Program-made: the position numbers and the translations under genes
Notes under the pieces: generated by a model
Databases searched by the model: none
Seen by the model: only the letters and a program-made list of their open reading frames with translations
Told to the model about the DNA's origin: nothing
In this document: positions 34,826 to 47,732 of the stretch, piece by piece
Layout: each line of letters begins with the position of its first letter
How positions within the stretch are numbered: the stretch's first letter is position 1
DNA from: Gnetum montanum
Taxonomy: Eukaryota > Streptophyta > Gnetopsida > Gnetales > Gnetaceae
Direction: 5' to 3'
Assembly (NCBI GenBank): GCA_015680685.1
Contig: MNCI01003660.1
Span: forward strand, 1,319,449-1,383,448
DNA length: 64,000 nt

Positions 34826-37800
34826 AGTCCACTTTAATTATTTCAAGTAGTGGATGGTTTAATTATTACAAGTAGTGGGTGGTTTAATTCTGCAAGTTGG
34901 GACTCCATTTATTCTTGTACTAGCTTGCTCATTCTCTTGCTCTTACAACTTCTGCTACTATGCCACATTGCCCAAACATACTAATGAGGGGTGAAAGTCC
35001 CCAAAAATGTTTTATGTAATAATATATGTTATGCAATGCTTTGAGATTTCTATTACTTACTATTCTATAGTTATTCTATTTTACAATCTTACAATGTTTC
35101 TTTCTCTACCATCCCATTCTTTTCCTTGACGCACAAGATCTCATCAAACTTTTTAATACCCTAAATTTGTAATAGAAGTTAGTACAATGTCACACCCCCA
35201 TCTAGGCTGGAACGAGTGGGATCCACTTTAATTATTGCAAGTAGTGGAAGGTTTAATTATTGCAAGTAGTGGGCGATTTAATTATTACTAGTGGATTCTT
35301 TGATTATTTCAAGTAGTGGGTGGGTTAATTATTGTAAGTAGTGTACGGTTTAATTATTGCAAGTAGTGGGTAATTTAATTATTACAAGTAGTGGGTAGTT
35401 TAATTATTGCAAGTAGTGGGCATTTTAATTATTACAAGTAGTGGGTGGTTTAATTCTACAAGTTGGGACTATATATATTCTTGTACTGGCATGCTCATTC
35501 TCTTACTCTTACAACTTCTGCTGCTTGGCTGCATTGCCCAAACATACTAATGAGGGGTGAAAATCCCTGAAAATGTTTCGTGTAATAACATAAATTATGC
35601 AATGCTTTGAGATTTCTATTACTTACTATTCTATAGTTATTATGTTTTATAGTTTTACAGTGTTTCTTTCTCTGCCATCCCATTCATTTCCTTGACACGC
35701 AGGATCTAATCAAAATTTTTAGTACCTTAAATTTTTTTCTCTATTTCATTACCTAGGAAATTTTGAACTTTTCTTTACAACTCTTTTTCGTTGTTCTCTA
35801 GATTCTAACCATTCTTAGATTCCATTTTTTATTTTTGGTTAGGCATTAATCCTTTGTAAGTTCTTCACAGGTTTTGATCCCATTGTGGGACTTTTGTAGA
35901 CCATGGCATGAATTTACTCTTAGATCTATGTCTTGACCACCACCCTACTTACATTGATATTCTTGGTTGTGGTTTCTTCTGAAGGTTCTTTCTTCAATTT
36001 TGTCAAAACCTCTGGTATTTTCTCTCTAGCATTATTGTAGCTTATCTCTTTGACAATGTTGTAAACTTCAGTTCGTTGCTGTTATAGCCGAACACTCACA
36101 AGCATGACATTCTTTGGTCTTAGACCCCTCATGTCCACCATTCAAACATGAGGACATTCCTAAACCCTTTACATCCTTCAGCTCTATCAAAAGATCTAAT
36201 TTGTTGAATGTATCATGTTTTTTTTCTGAAATACTATTTTGTAATAGATGTCAGTACAACTTCCCACCCCCATCTCAGCTAGAACGAGTGGAAATTATTG
36301 TAAGTAGTCAGTGGTTTAATTTTGCAAGTTGGGACTCTATATATTCTTATACTGGCTTGCTCATTCTCTCACTCTTGTAACTTCTGCTACTTGGCTGCAT
36401 TGCCCAAACACACTAATTATGGGTGAAAGTCCCTGAAAACGTTTTGTGTAATAACATACATTATGCAATGCTTTGAGCTTTCTATTACTTACTATTTTAT
36501 AGTTATCCTATTTTACAATTTTACAGTGTTTCTTTCTTTGCCATCCCATTCTTTTCCTTAATGCACGAGATCTCATCAAAATTTTTAGTACCCTAAAATA
36601 TTTAGTACCCAAAACTTTTAGTAATATAAAATTTTTAGTAACCTTAAATTTTTAGTACCCAAAATTTTTAGTATCCTAAACCATAAACCCTATACACCCT
36701 TCAGCTCTGCCAAAAGATCCAATTTGTTGAATGTATCATGTTCACTTTTTGAAATACTATTTTGTAATAGATATCAGTACAATGTTCCACCCCCATCTCA
36801 GAAGGAACCAGTGGGGTCCACTTTAGTTATTGCAAGTAGTGGGTGGTTTAATTCTACAAGTTGGGACTTTATATATTCTTGTATTGGCTTGCTCATTCTC
36901 TCACTATTGCAGCTTTTGCTACTTGGCCACATTGCCTAAACACACTAATGAGGGGTGAAAGTCCCCAAAAACATTTTGTGTGATAACATACATTATGCAA
37001 TGCTTTGAGCTTTTTATTACTTACTATTGTACAGTTATTCTATTTTATAGTTTTATAGTGTTTCTTTCTCTACCATACCATTCTTTTCCTTGACACACAA
37101 GATCTCATCAAAATTTTTAGTATCCTAAATTTTTTTCTCTATCTCATTGCCTAGGAAATTCTAAACCTTACTTTATAGTTCTTTTTTGTTGTTCTCTAGA
37201 TTCTAACCATTTTCAGATTCCATGTTTTGTTTTTGGTTAGGTATTTATCCTTTGTAGTTTCTTCATGGGTTTCAATCTCGTTGCAGGACTTTTGTGGACC
37301 ATAACCTGATTCTACTCTTAGATCCATGTCTTGACCACTACCTTACTTACGTTGATCTTCTTGGTTGTGGTTTCTTCTAAAGGTGCCTTTTTCAATTTCA
37401 TTACAACCTTTGGTAGTTTTTCTCTAATGCTATTGCAACTTATCTCTTCACACTGTTGTAGACTTCAGTTCATTGCTATTATAGCTAGACGCTCACAAGC
37501 ATGACATTCTTTGGTGTTCGACCCCTCATGTCCACTATTCAAACATGAGGGCATTCCTAAACCCTTTACACTCTTTGACTTTGCCAAAGGATTCAATTTG
37601 TTGAATGTATCATATTCGCTTTCTCAAATATTATTTTGTAATAGATGTCAGTACAATGTCCCATCCCCATCTCGACTAAAACAAGTGGGGTCCACTTTAA
37701 ATATTACAAATAGTGGGTAGTTTAATTCTACATGTTGGGACTCTATATATTCTTGTACTAGCTTGCTCATTATCTTGCTCTTGTAGCTTTTTCTTTTTGG

Positions 37801-37984
37801 CTACATTACCCAAACACATTAATGAGGGGTGAAAGTCCTTGAAATTTTTTTGAATAATAACATACGTTATGCAATGCTCTGAGCTTTGTATTACTTATTA
37901 TTCTATAGTTATTCTATTTTATAATTTGACAGTGTTTCTTTCTCTACCATCCCATTCTTTTCCTTGATGCACAAGATCTCATCA
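34826..37984 (+). mobile_element. Tandem array of five short LTR-like units
   Basis: Five copies of one unit of about 320-525 bases: L1 34826-35146 (left end missing), L2 35188-35712, L3 about 36260-36578, L4 36783-37110, L5 37657-37984. Each has TGT(C/T)CCAC-like start, one or more TTTAATTATTGCAAGTAGTGG units, a TATATATTCTTGTACTGGC promoter-like word, GAGGGGTGAAAGTCCC and an end ATCTCATCA. The spacers are 41, 547, 204 and 546 bases; all begin AAATTTTTAGTACCCTAAA and end GTAATAGA(T/A)GTCAGTACAA-like, so the short ones are internal deletions of the long one. No coding capacity is seen. It looks like a TRIM-like non-autonomous retroelement in tandem. It lies inside the LTR of element H. Confidence 0.65.
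35227..35460 (+). repeat. 25-base minisatellite in unit L2
   Basis: About nine copies of TTTAATTATTGCAAGTAGTGG plus 4-5 variable bases, with starts near 35227, 35252, 35277, 35300, 35324, 35350, 35375, 35400 and 35425, ending just before the TATATATA word at 35471. L1 has two units and L3, L4 and L5 have one. Confidence 0.9.
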
Positions 37985-39726
37985 AAATTTTTAGTACCCT
38001 AAAAATTGTTGGTACCCAAAATTTTGGGTAAAATTTTTAACATCCAAAATTTTTAGTACAACAAAATACCAATCCCAATGTCCAAAATTTCATAATCAAT
38101 TAAAAGTTATATTCCTTCAACAATTTGCAATGAATAACATCCAACAAAAACTTCAAAATACATATATCAATTCCAAGAATCAAAATTAGAAAATGATACA
38201 CATCTCCAAACAACTTCACTAGAATTCAACATCTCAAACAAGATAATAAGCAAACTAAATAGCCACAAATAAAAATTTCATAACTCAAAAATTCCTACAA
38301 TTTTATTATTAATTAATGATTAAAATGAAAGATAATATTCATACTTAGTTACTATAAAAATATTTAAACCATTATGAATTCACAGTAATAGATATCAATC
38401 CAACATTATAGACAATCGGAAATAAAGATAGAATGAGCAGCTGATAATAAATCTCATATAAATCTCTCAAAATATCATATTTCTAAGTTCTTACACTTTA
38501 GTTGAAAACATAACATCCACTTCTAAGTTTCATAAAAAATTTAAAGAAACTAGTTACAAATATGAATATATTAACAAATGAATCTTAGTAGTAGATTTCT
38601 ATGTATATTTAGAAAACCCCCAAAGATGGAATCATAACTCTAACCACACAAGATAATTTCTAGTTCTTACACTTTGATCTAGATGGTATGTTTTAAGTAT
38701 AACATTAAAATTTTATAATAATAAACACAATAAAACCATAGATATATTATTAACTCTAGACCCTACTAAAATTGTTGTGATTCTAGATAGCATTGGAAAA
38801 ACAACATGTAGCTTCTTATCTACAACCAAATATTATCAAATTCCCTCATCAAAGTTATAGATAATTTTGTAAGAAATCCAACAATAGGTAGATCACAACT
38901 TGATTCAAAATAAAAAGAGAGATATGGACATTTTACCAATACCTATTTGAATCATCCTAAACCGTCAAAAGGTAAAGGTCATAGAAAGTACTATAAATCA
39001 AGTAAAATCAAAAAATCCAAAAATGAAAATTCATATTCAAAATTTGAAAGTAATACCCATCTCCAAATATGATAGATCTATAATATTTTATATTAATTAA
39101 AATAAAATCCAACCTTGATCTATGCAAAACCTAGTGAACTAAGAAAACCATGAAAAGGGGGCCAAGATTACTCACCCAGATGTTGCTAGCTTCTATTTCT
39201 TGAGCCTTCCTACCTATTCCCTAGACCAAAAAGCTCTTCACACTCCTCAAAACTATTAGCCCTCCAAACTAAATGCTAAGAGGCCAAGAATTCTTTAGGT
39301 TAAGGGAGTGTGTGGTACTTAAAGGTTTCTTCCCTCCTCCATCTACCCCCAAACAATGTAACCTAGCTATCCTCTCTCATCTACCTCCAAGACCCCTATG
39401 AATCATCCACCTTCCCTCTAATCTAAGTAGTAACCAAAGTAAAATTAAAATTACAAATTACATGGATAAGTTATATGTCATTCCATCATAGCCATACCAT
39501 GCTCATGCCATAGCCTTCATGAAAACCTGCTACAACTCATTCACCTAGTTAGTTCACACTAGTGATAGCTAAAAATCATTAATCATGCATAATGGTAAAA
39601 ATGAGTAATAACAATTTATCATATGCTAATAAAAATTAATTATTCATATATATTTAAAAATTAATATTAATATTATTAACCATCCTCAACCATTCCGAAG
39701 CCTTTACTAAAATACAGGTTGTTACC
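37985..39726 (-). repeat. H 3' LTR, third piece (to the body)
   Basis: It resumes after the array; the first 100 bases repeat AATTTTTAGTACCC-like words. From about 38280 to 39726 it matches 42700-44190 throughout, for example 'ttagggagtgtgtggtact'-like words near 39300 and 43765. It ends TTGTTACC against a C tract. Non-coding. Confidence 0.7.
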
Positions 39727-39736
39727 ACACCCCCCG

Positions 39737-39770
<34 letters not shown>

Positions 39771-39778
39771 AGTTGATT
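39737..39778 (-). repeat. Run of 42 cytosines at the purine tract of element H
   Basis: C39730-39735, G39736, then 42 C in a row to 39778. On the minus (coding) strand this is a G tract just upstream of the 3' LTR, where the polypurine tract belongs. In the sister element G the same place has a mixed purine tract (44216-44246). Length may be an assembly estimate. Confidence 0.85.
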
Positions 39779-42230
39779 CTTAAGAACCATGATGACTCCA
39801 TGAGACCTTCACCATTGGGACTAATTTGCTATGTAGCTAACATACCATGTGATATGTAATTTTAATTGGATGTTTTACATAGGAGGCATCAGTTTTAAGT
39901 TGCACATTAGACCAATCTACTACATGGCTTTCATTAGGAACATAACATCACAACATGAATACATGGAATACATCATGCATGTTAGAGAGTTGTGGTGGTA
40001 GACTCACCTGATATGCCACCTCTCCAATACACTACAAAATATCAAAGGGACCTATGTAATGAGATGCCAATTTACCTTTCCGCCCAAAGCACATCAAGCT
40101 CTTTAGTGGAGAGATTCAAATGAACACCTTGTCTCCTATTGTAAACTCAAAAGGCCTCCTTCTACGATTTTCATAACTCACTTGATGATCTTGAGTAGCC
40201 TTGAGCCACTCTCAAATTACCTTTATTTGCTCTATGGTGTAAATGATAATGTTAGAGCTAATATGGTATCTATTCTTAACTACATCTCAACACAATGGTG
40301 TTTTATAAGGTCTACCATACAAGATCTCATATGGTGTCATCTTCAAACTTGCTTGATAGCTATTATTGTAGGCAAACTCTCCCAATGGTAATAGTCTATC
40401 CTAGAGTTTGAAAACTATAAAGTACATGCTCATAGCATGTCTTTTAACACCTAGTTAACTTGTTCAACTTTTCCATCTATTTGAGGATGATATGCTAAAC
40501 TCAAGTTTAGCTTACTACCTACGCTCATCAAAAAGTTTGCCAAAATTGAGAGGTGAATTTGGCATCACAATATGACATAATCTTGGTAGGAATGTCATGT
40601 AGTTGAACAATTTTAGTGATAAATATAGTGTCATGGCCTTAGCACTAGCTAAATTCTTTGTATCAAGAAAGTAAGTAAGCTTAACAAGTCAAAAACCATA
40701 AGGATAGCATCCTTTCCACTCATAGTGCAAAGCAATTTGATAATGAAGTCCATTCCAATTACCTCCCACTTCTAGAATTATGTGAGGGAAAATGTAGCCA
40801 CTTGGTCATTGATGCTCTAACTTAATGTGTTGATAGATTAAGCACTTTGCTACAAATTCTCTAATCTTCTTCTTCATTCCTAACAACCAATACAACTTCT
40901 TTAGCTTTTGGTACATTTTATCACTACCTAGATGCATTTTAAGTCAACTAAGATGATCTTCCTCCAACAAACATTACCACAAGGAAACAAGTACACATAC
41001 TCAATCCTTATGATGAAGCAGTCCCAAAACATCTACCATGACTAATGAATCACTAGATCCCTTAAGCACATCCTAAGGTTATCGAGTTTACTAGCCACCT
41101 AACTCAAAACATTTGTAATCACATTGCTTTTTCTTGGGCTGTATTGGATGGTAAAGTCAAAGTTAGCTAATACCTCTAATCATCATCATCACTATAGGTT
41201 CAACTATGGTTGATTCATTAGATATTAGTGTCCTTTATGATCAATCCAAATTGTCAATTTCTCTCTGAAGAAATAGTGATGCCAAACCTTCAAGGCAAAC
41301 ACCAATACTCACAACTAAAGACCATGGGTGGGATAGCATGTCTCATGAGGCTTCAATTGTCTTGAGGAATATGCTATCACCTTATCCTTCTACATAAGGA
41401 CAAATCCATTACCTTCTTCGAATGCATTTGTGTATACATCAAAGGATTTACCTAGGGTAGGTGTAACCAAGATTGGAATTGATGTCAATCTACTCTTGAG
41501 ATCATCAAAAGCATCCAAACAATGAGGATCCTAAAGAAACCCAATGTCCTTTCATAATAGCTTCATGAAAGATGAAGACATATGAGACTAGTTCTCAATG
41601 ATCCTAATGAACCACTAATAATAATTTTCCAAGACAAGAAAGCTATGAACCTCTTCATCAACCTTAGTAATAGGTGAATTCCTAATGACTACTATCTTAG
41701 TAGGATCCATTACTATTCCAACCTCTGAGAGGACATGACCTAATAATTGGATCTCTTAATGCCAAAATAAGTACTTTGAAGGTTGAGCATAAAGTTAATG
41801 CTCTCTAAGTATCTACAAGATGATTCTCAAATGATGCTCAAGTAGATCATCTAATGTTGAATATACCAATATGTCATGAATGAAAATAATGAAAAATTAA
41901 TCTAATTATGGACTCATGACACTATTCTAGAGATGCATAAATAATTTTGAAGCATTAGGGAGTCCAAATGGTAAAGCTAAGAACTCATAATGTCCATACC
42001 AAGTCTCGAAGACTATCTTAGATATATCTCCCTCTCTAATGTGAACCTAGTGGTATCTTGACTTTACATCTATCTTTGAGAACACTTGAGCTTCTTTCAA
42101 TTGGTCAAAAAATCATCTATACAAGGCAATGGATACCTATTTTTTATCATCATTTTGCAGGACCTCTTATTTACACTGTATACCCTTGTCTACTACTAGG
42201 AATAATGTCTTATGATAACAATCTAGGCTA
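39779..42230 (-). pseudogene. Integrase, RNase H and RT of element H (broken)
   Basis: On the minus strand the order is RT (about 42230-41640), RNase H (41640-41100) and integrase (41100-39790). In RT a FIHDILVYS-like palm motif (near 41890-41860) replaces the usual aspartate pair, with LLEHHLRIIL and YAQPSKYLFW-like words after it. Integrase can be followed against element G (44250-45600) along its length, including the HDVFHV-like words near 39990-39960. Stops are frequent in every frame. This is the same family as G; the gene order and C-terminal extension fit a chromovirus of the Tekay/Del type, by inference. Confidence 0.65.
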
Positions 42231-42675
42231 CCTAAGAAATGCACCAACTAATCCATTCTTAGAATGATATTGTAATCTCCTAGGCTCATGACATGGAGGT
42301 CATAAGGCCAAGGAACATCCTAGCTAATTAAATAAATAGATCTACAAACTTGGTCCATAGTAAGTGTACTACCATACCTAGTACTAATAGCAAGTCCTTG
42401 GGCTAGGGGCTCACATATCCAACCCACCATTCTAACTGCTAAAGGATTAACAAGAGAATGACTAAACCTTAGAGAGGATCCTAAGGTTTAACAACTATGG
42501 ACCAAGATAGATCTTGGTATTACTAACCCAAACCTTAGTTGAATATGGATCTATCTTGGTCCATAGTAAGTGTACTACCATACCTAGTACTAATATCAAG
42601 TCCTTGGGCTAGGGGCTCACATATCCAACCCACCATTCTAACTACTAAAGGATTAACAAGAGAATGACTAAACCT
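42231..42675 (-). pseudogene. Protease region of element H with a direct and inverted duplication
   Basis: It lies upstream of RT, where protease belongs. A 121-base block (42349-42469) is repeated at 42555-42675 with about two differences. Between them a perfect 20-base inverted pair (42494-42513 and 42548-42567) copies the start of the block in reverse, and a 10-base inverted pair (42463-42472 and 42481-42490) sits at its end. The block after 42675 is the LTR of G. The protease is therefore not functional. Confidence 0.7.
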
Positions 42676-44190
42676 ATTATCTCAAATAGGATGATAGAAA
42701 AACTAAAAAACCATAAATAAAACTCTCATAACTCACACATCCCTATGAAATTCTTACTAATTAATGTTAAAAATGAAATCTAATATCTATACTTAGTTAC
42801 TGTAAAAATATTTAAACCATTATAGATTCATAAAAATAGATATTAGTCCAACATTTTAGATAATCAGAACTAGAGATAGAATGAACGAATGAGATTAAAT
42901 ATGATATAACTCTATCAAAAGATCATATTTTTAACTTCTTTTACTTCGGTTGAAAACCTAACATCTACTTCTAAGTCTCATAAAAATTTTAGAAGAAACC
43001 AATTTACAGATATGGAGATATTAACAAATGAATCTTAGTATTAGATTTCTATGTATATTCAAATTAAGTCAAAAAACCCTCAAATATGGAATCATAAATT
43101 TAACCAAATAAGCTAATTTCTAGTGCTTCTACTTGAATTTATATGGTATATGTGTTATAATTATAATATTAAAAATTTAGAGTTAGAAACATAATAAAAC
43201 TAGAAATATATCCTTAACTCCAAACCCTACTGAAATTGTTATTATTCTAGATAGTGTTGGAAAAGTAACATGTAGTGATTTATCTAAAATGAATTACAAT
43301 CCAAATCTTCATCAAAGTTGTAGATAATTTCATAATAAATCCAACAATAGTATATCATAACCAAATTCAAAATACATAGAGAGATATGGACATTTTATCG
43401 AGACCTATTTGAATCATCCTAAACCCTCAAAAGGCAAAGTTCATAGGAAGTACTATAAATCAGGTATTATGAACAAATATTATAATTAAAATTTAGATTC
43501 AAAACATAAAAGTAATACCCATATTCAAATATGCTATATTTATAAGACTTTACATCAATTAAAAAAACACCAACCTCAATCTTTGCAAAACCTAGTAAAC
43601 TGAAACAACCATGAAAAGGAGATCAAGATTACTCATCCTAATGTTGCTAGCTTTTTGTTACTTGAGTATTCCCAAATTCTCCCTAGACTAGAAAGCTCCT
43701 TACACTTCTCCAACTCAGCCACCCTCTAACCCAAGTGCTAAGAGGCTAAGAATGCTTTGGGTTAAGGGAGTGTGTGGTACTTAAAGGCTTCTTCTCTACT
43801 CCATCTACCCCCAACCCATGTGATATAGATACCCTCTCTCATCTACCTCCAAGATCCATGTGAATCATCTACCTTTCTTCCTTTTAATCTAAGCAATAAC
43901 CAAATTAAAATTAGAATTACAAATTACATGGATAAATCACATGTCATGCCATCATAGCCAGACCATGTCCATGTCATAGCCTTCATGAGAAACTGCCACA
44001 ACTCATTCACCTAGTTAGTGCACACCAATGATAGGTAAAAATCATTAATCATTCATAATGATAAAAATTAGTAATAACAGTTTATAATATGATAAGAAAA
44101 ATTAATTATGCATATATAAAAAAATTAATATTAATATTATTAACCATCTTGAACCATTCTAAAGCCTTTACTAAAATACAGATTGTTACA
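42676..44190 (-). repeat. LTR shared by elements G and H (truncated)
   Basis: It aligns with 38200-39726 and ends TTGTTACA at 44190. The half nearer to H (the TGTAACACC end) is missing: H's protease region abuts it at about 42675. It is G's 3' LTR and at the same time stands where H's 5' LTR should be. Confidence 0.7.
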
Positions 44191-44215
44191 TATGCTAAAA
44201 ATATAATTATTAAAT

Positions 44216-44246
44216 CCTCCTTCCTCCCCATTCTCCTTTCCTCCTA
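44216..44246 (-). promoter_or_regulatory. Polypurine tract of element G
   Basis: On the minus strand a GGAGGAAAGGAGAATGGGG-like run of purines lies about 25 bases upstream of the LTR at 44190. It primes plus-strand DNA synthesis in such elements. Confidence 0.65.
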
Positions 44247-44249
44247 CTT

Positions 44250-46930
44250 AAGAATCTTCCCCCTGGAAGATCTCAGGATGGAAATAATGTAAATCAATCT
44301 CAAGCTCCCGAGTAGACTCTTGGAAACCATGACAGCTCTACAAGACCTTCACCATGAGAATAATTCTACTACATAACTGGAATTCCATCTAGTCCATGAT
44401 CTTAATGGGATGCTCCATATATGAGGCATCAACTTGAAGTTATAGCTAAGATCAATCAACAACATGACTATCATTGAAAATGTACTTCTATAACATGGCA
44501 ACATGAAATACATCATGAATGCTCAAAAGTTATGGAGGAAATTCAACATGATATGCAACCTTTCCAATACACTGAAGAACATCAAATGGACCAATGTAAT
44601 AAGGTATAAGTTTGTCCTTCTAACAAAAATGCATTAGGCCTTTCCATAGAGAGACATAAATAAACACCTTGTATCAATCATAAACCCAAGAGGCCTCCCT
44701 CTATGGTCCACATAGCTCACTTGACGATCTTGAGTTGCTTTTAATTACTCATAGATTTCCCTATTCTGTTATGTTGTCCATAACACAATGTCCAAACTGA
44801 TACACTACCTATCCCTAAATGCATCCCAATACAAAGAAGTTCTATATTATTTCCCAAGCAAAGCTTCATATGGTGTCATCTTCAAACTAGCCTAATAATT
44901 ATTATTGTAAGTAACCTCTACCAAAGGCAACAAACTATTCCAACTATTTGAAAATTGCAAGGCACAAGACTGAAGCATATCCTCAACACTTGGTTAACTC
45001 TCTCAACCTAATCACTCATGTTTGGTCTAGTACCTAGGTTGTCCATGAACACATGACAAAATAGAGAAGTAAACTTAGCATCATAATCTGAGATAATCTT
45101 GGAAGGAATGTCATGAAATCATATAATCTCATATATGAACAACTATATAACATCCTTTATGTTGGCTAAAGTCTTCATAGCTAGGGAATAAGCTAACTTG
45201 GTCAACAAGTCCATAATAATAAGGATAGAATCTTTTCCACCCCTAGTGTGAGATAAACTAGTAATGAAATCTATACCAATCACCTTTCACTTCTAATTTG
45301 GCATAGTTTGAGGGTACAAGTAGCCACCTAGTCATTGGTGTTCAAGTTTAACATATTCACAAATTAGACATTTAACCATAAATTTTCCAACCAAGTTATT
45401 CATGCCTGACCACTACTAGAACCTCTTGAATACCTAGTACATCTTATTATCACCTGAATGCATCTAAAGCTTATTGAGGTAAGCTTCATCCAATAGACAT
45501 GCCATAAGCAATTAGGCATATACATTAGATCCTTATGATGAAGCAACCCAAGCACATCAACTACCATGGAAAATTTATTAAAATGCTTAAGCTCCTCACA
45601 CCATGAATGATGCTACTGCTCTACAAAAATCTCACTAATCATTTCTAATTGAATTACCATACTATTAATCTTACTAGCCACACAACTCAAGGCATCTGAA
45701 ACAATATTTCTTTTTTCTATCTATTATTGGATGGTAAAATCAAAGTTAGCTAAGAGTTCAATTCATCTCCTTTGATCTAGATTCAATTGAGGTTTACTCA
45801 TTAGATACTGTAATTCCTTGTGGTATGTTCAAATCGTTAACTACTTCCTAACTAAGTAGCGATGCAAACCTTTAAAGCAAACACCACCACACCTAACTCT
45901 AGGTTATGAGTGGGGTAGTATGTCTCATGACGCTTAAGCTATCATGAAACATAGGCTATCACTTTTTCCTCTTTCTTAAGGACACATCCATAACCTGCTT
46001 CTAAAGCATTATTACAAACATCAAATGGCTTACTTGGGATAGGAAAAATCAATGTAGAAGTTTAAATTAGTCTATCCTTAAGTTCATCAAAGGAAGCCTC
46101 ACAATGTTGGTTCCACAAGAAACTAACATCCTTTTATAATAACTTTGTAAGGGGCAAAGCAATATGAAACAAGTTATCAAAAAACCTTCTATAGTAGCTT
46201 ACCAACCTAAGTATAAACTTCACCAAAATCTTTGGGAATAGAAAAATCCTAAATCACTAATATCTTAGTGAGGTCCACTACTATACCAGCCTCCAAAACA
46301 ACATGTCCTAAGAATTGAATCTCACAATGCCCAAAGAAATACTTGGAAGGTTGGGTGAACAACTGATGTTCTCTAAGCATTGACAAAATGATCCTTAGAT
46401 GTTTCTCATGCAACTCCTTAGATGAATAATATATCAAAATGTCATTAATGAATATGATAACAAACTGATCTAGGTAGGATCTTATAACATTGTTTATAAG
46501 ATGCATGAACATTGCAAGAGCATTAGTGAGTCTAAATGGAAAAACCAACTTATAATGTCCATACTATGTTCTAAATATTATCTTTAAAACATCCTCCTCC
46601 TTCATGTGAACTTGGTGGTGCCCTAACTTTAGATCAATATTAGAAAATACCCAATCTTTCCTCAATTGATCAAACTAATCATCTATACATGGCAAAGAAT
46701 ACTTATTCTTCATAGTCACCTAGTTCAACTGTTGGTAAGCAATGCATAGCCTCATACTACCATCATTCTTCTTTACAAATAGAATAGGAGAACCATAAGA
46801 AGATATGCTAGGATGAATTAGGCCCTTTTCAAGTAGCTCCTATAGCTGAATCTTTAATTTTGATAACTCAATAGAAGGCATCCTATGTGAAACCTTGGAA
46901 ATAGGTTCTACACTAGGTTTGGTAGCAATA
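44250..46930 (-). pseudogene. RT, RNase H and integrase of element G
   Basis: RT is the best part. Minus-strand 46920-46640 reads the finger region ([42 protein letters not shown]), and 46548-46249 is open for 99 codons: VFPFRLTNALAMFMHL, FVIIFINDILIYYSS, LREHQLFTQPSKYFFG, FLGHVVLEAGIVVD. The first catalytic aspartate of the palm pair is asparagine (IND). RNase H (about 46100-45700) is full of stops. Integrase is traceable from about 45600: ERVNQVLR near 44995, SMERPNAFLLEGQTY-like near 44640, and a HD-like end with a VLV.GLVELSW word near 44330, where a chromodomain would lie. Tekay/Del-type assignment is inferred. Confidence 0.75.
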
Positions 46931-47540
46931 TCAAACATAACATCACATCTTGGAGGTAGACCAAGTAACTTAGAATGAAAGACATTAGGAAAAACATAAA
47001 CAACTAGAACTTGATCAAGATCCTACAACAAGGCAAGGTCATAGATGGAAACCACAAAGCAAAAATGATCTTTCCTCAACAATTGATGAAAAGATCTCAA
47101 AGCCACAAGATTTAACTTAACCTTGTATGACCTAGTATCTACCATCATTTGAAAACTATCTTCTATCACTAAGAAAAGTATATTGTGATAAGAATCCAAG
47201 CTACCCTGATAGTGAGACAACTAATACATACCCAAGATAAGATTATAGTCCCCTAGGTTCATGATGTGAAGATCAATGAAGCAAATGACATTGTCAATTA
47301 CCTAGGATACAAACCTATATACTTGATCCACAACAAGCACATAGCCACTAATAAAAACTAAAGGAAATCCTTGATCAAGACATTGACCCATCAATTCCAA
47401 GAATCTAACTACTAATGAAAGAAAACAATGTTGTAGGAAAACTAGAGTTCTTCTCCATATGCTGATGGAGGAACTAAAATAGATAATGGTTGGTATATGC
47501 TTTGATGACCTCACCCTCCTATGTAGAAGTAAGAACTAGA
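46931..47540 (-). pseudogene. Protease region of element G
   Basis: Two open pieces (47514-47302 and 47220-47023) carry words of a Gypsy protease: a hydrophobic FLELMGQCLDQGF-like stretch and LDSYHNILFLVIEDSFQM. The D-S/T-G active site is not visible; it probably lies in the stop-rich part between them. Assignment is by place between gag remnant and RT. Confidence 0.5.
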
Positions 47541-47732
47541 GTGATAGGTTTGGCTTGGAAATATGCCAATAGCTCCTCCCTTCAATCAAGAGCAAGATTA
47601 GTTATTGGTACTAGGTTATTAGGCCCAACATCCATCCTCCTAGCATGATCACATCTACTTCTATTAGTTGCCATCACTGAACATATCAATGTAAATGAAA
47701 AAATTATCAAAACCTACACTCTAATAGTAGCT
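47541..47732 (-). other. Leader and gag remnant of element G
   Basis: On the minus strand the LTR end at 47733 is followed by a primer-site remnant (GCTACTATTAGAGTGTAGG, resembling the tRNA-iMet site GGTATCAGAGC) and an ATG frame of about 20 codons, MATNRSRCDHARRMDVGPNN. Most of gag is gone: there are fewer than 200 bases before protease words begin. Confidence 0.45.

Larger units (their letters stand above)
26763..42675 (-). mobile_element. Element H: chromovirus-like Gypsy body with 3' LTR
   Basis: On the minus strand: 3' LTR 39726-26763 (interrupted by copy C and by the tandem array), integrase to RT 42230-39779, and a rearranged protease region up to 42675, where it joins the LTR of element G. 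Subtracting the two insertions, the LTR is about 3.2 kb. The TGTAACACC...TTGTTAC(A) ends and the matching body of G define the family. Confidence 0.65.

Noticed and set aside
35227-35460. CRISPR-like array
   Set aside because: The 25-base units have no unique spacers of constant size and lie in a plant retroelement; it is a minisatellite.
36114-37720. Three similar frames (36114, 36724, 37511) that look like a gene family
   Set aside because: They are the same stretch of the tandem array repeated; likeness comes from DNA repeats, with no conserved domain.
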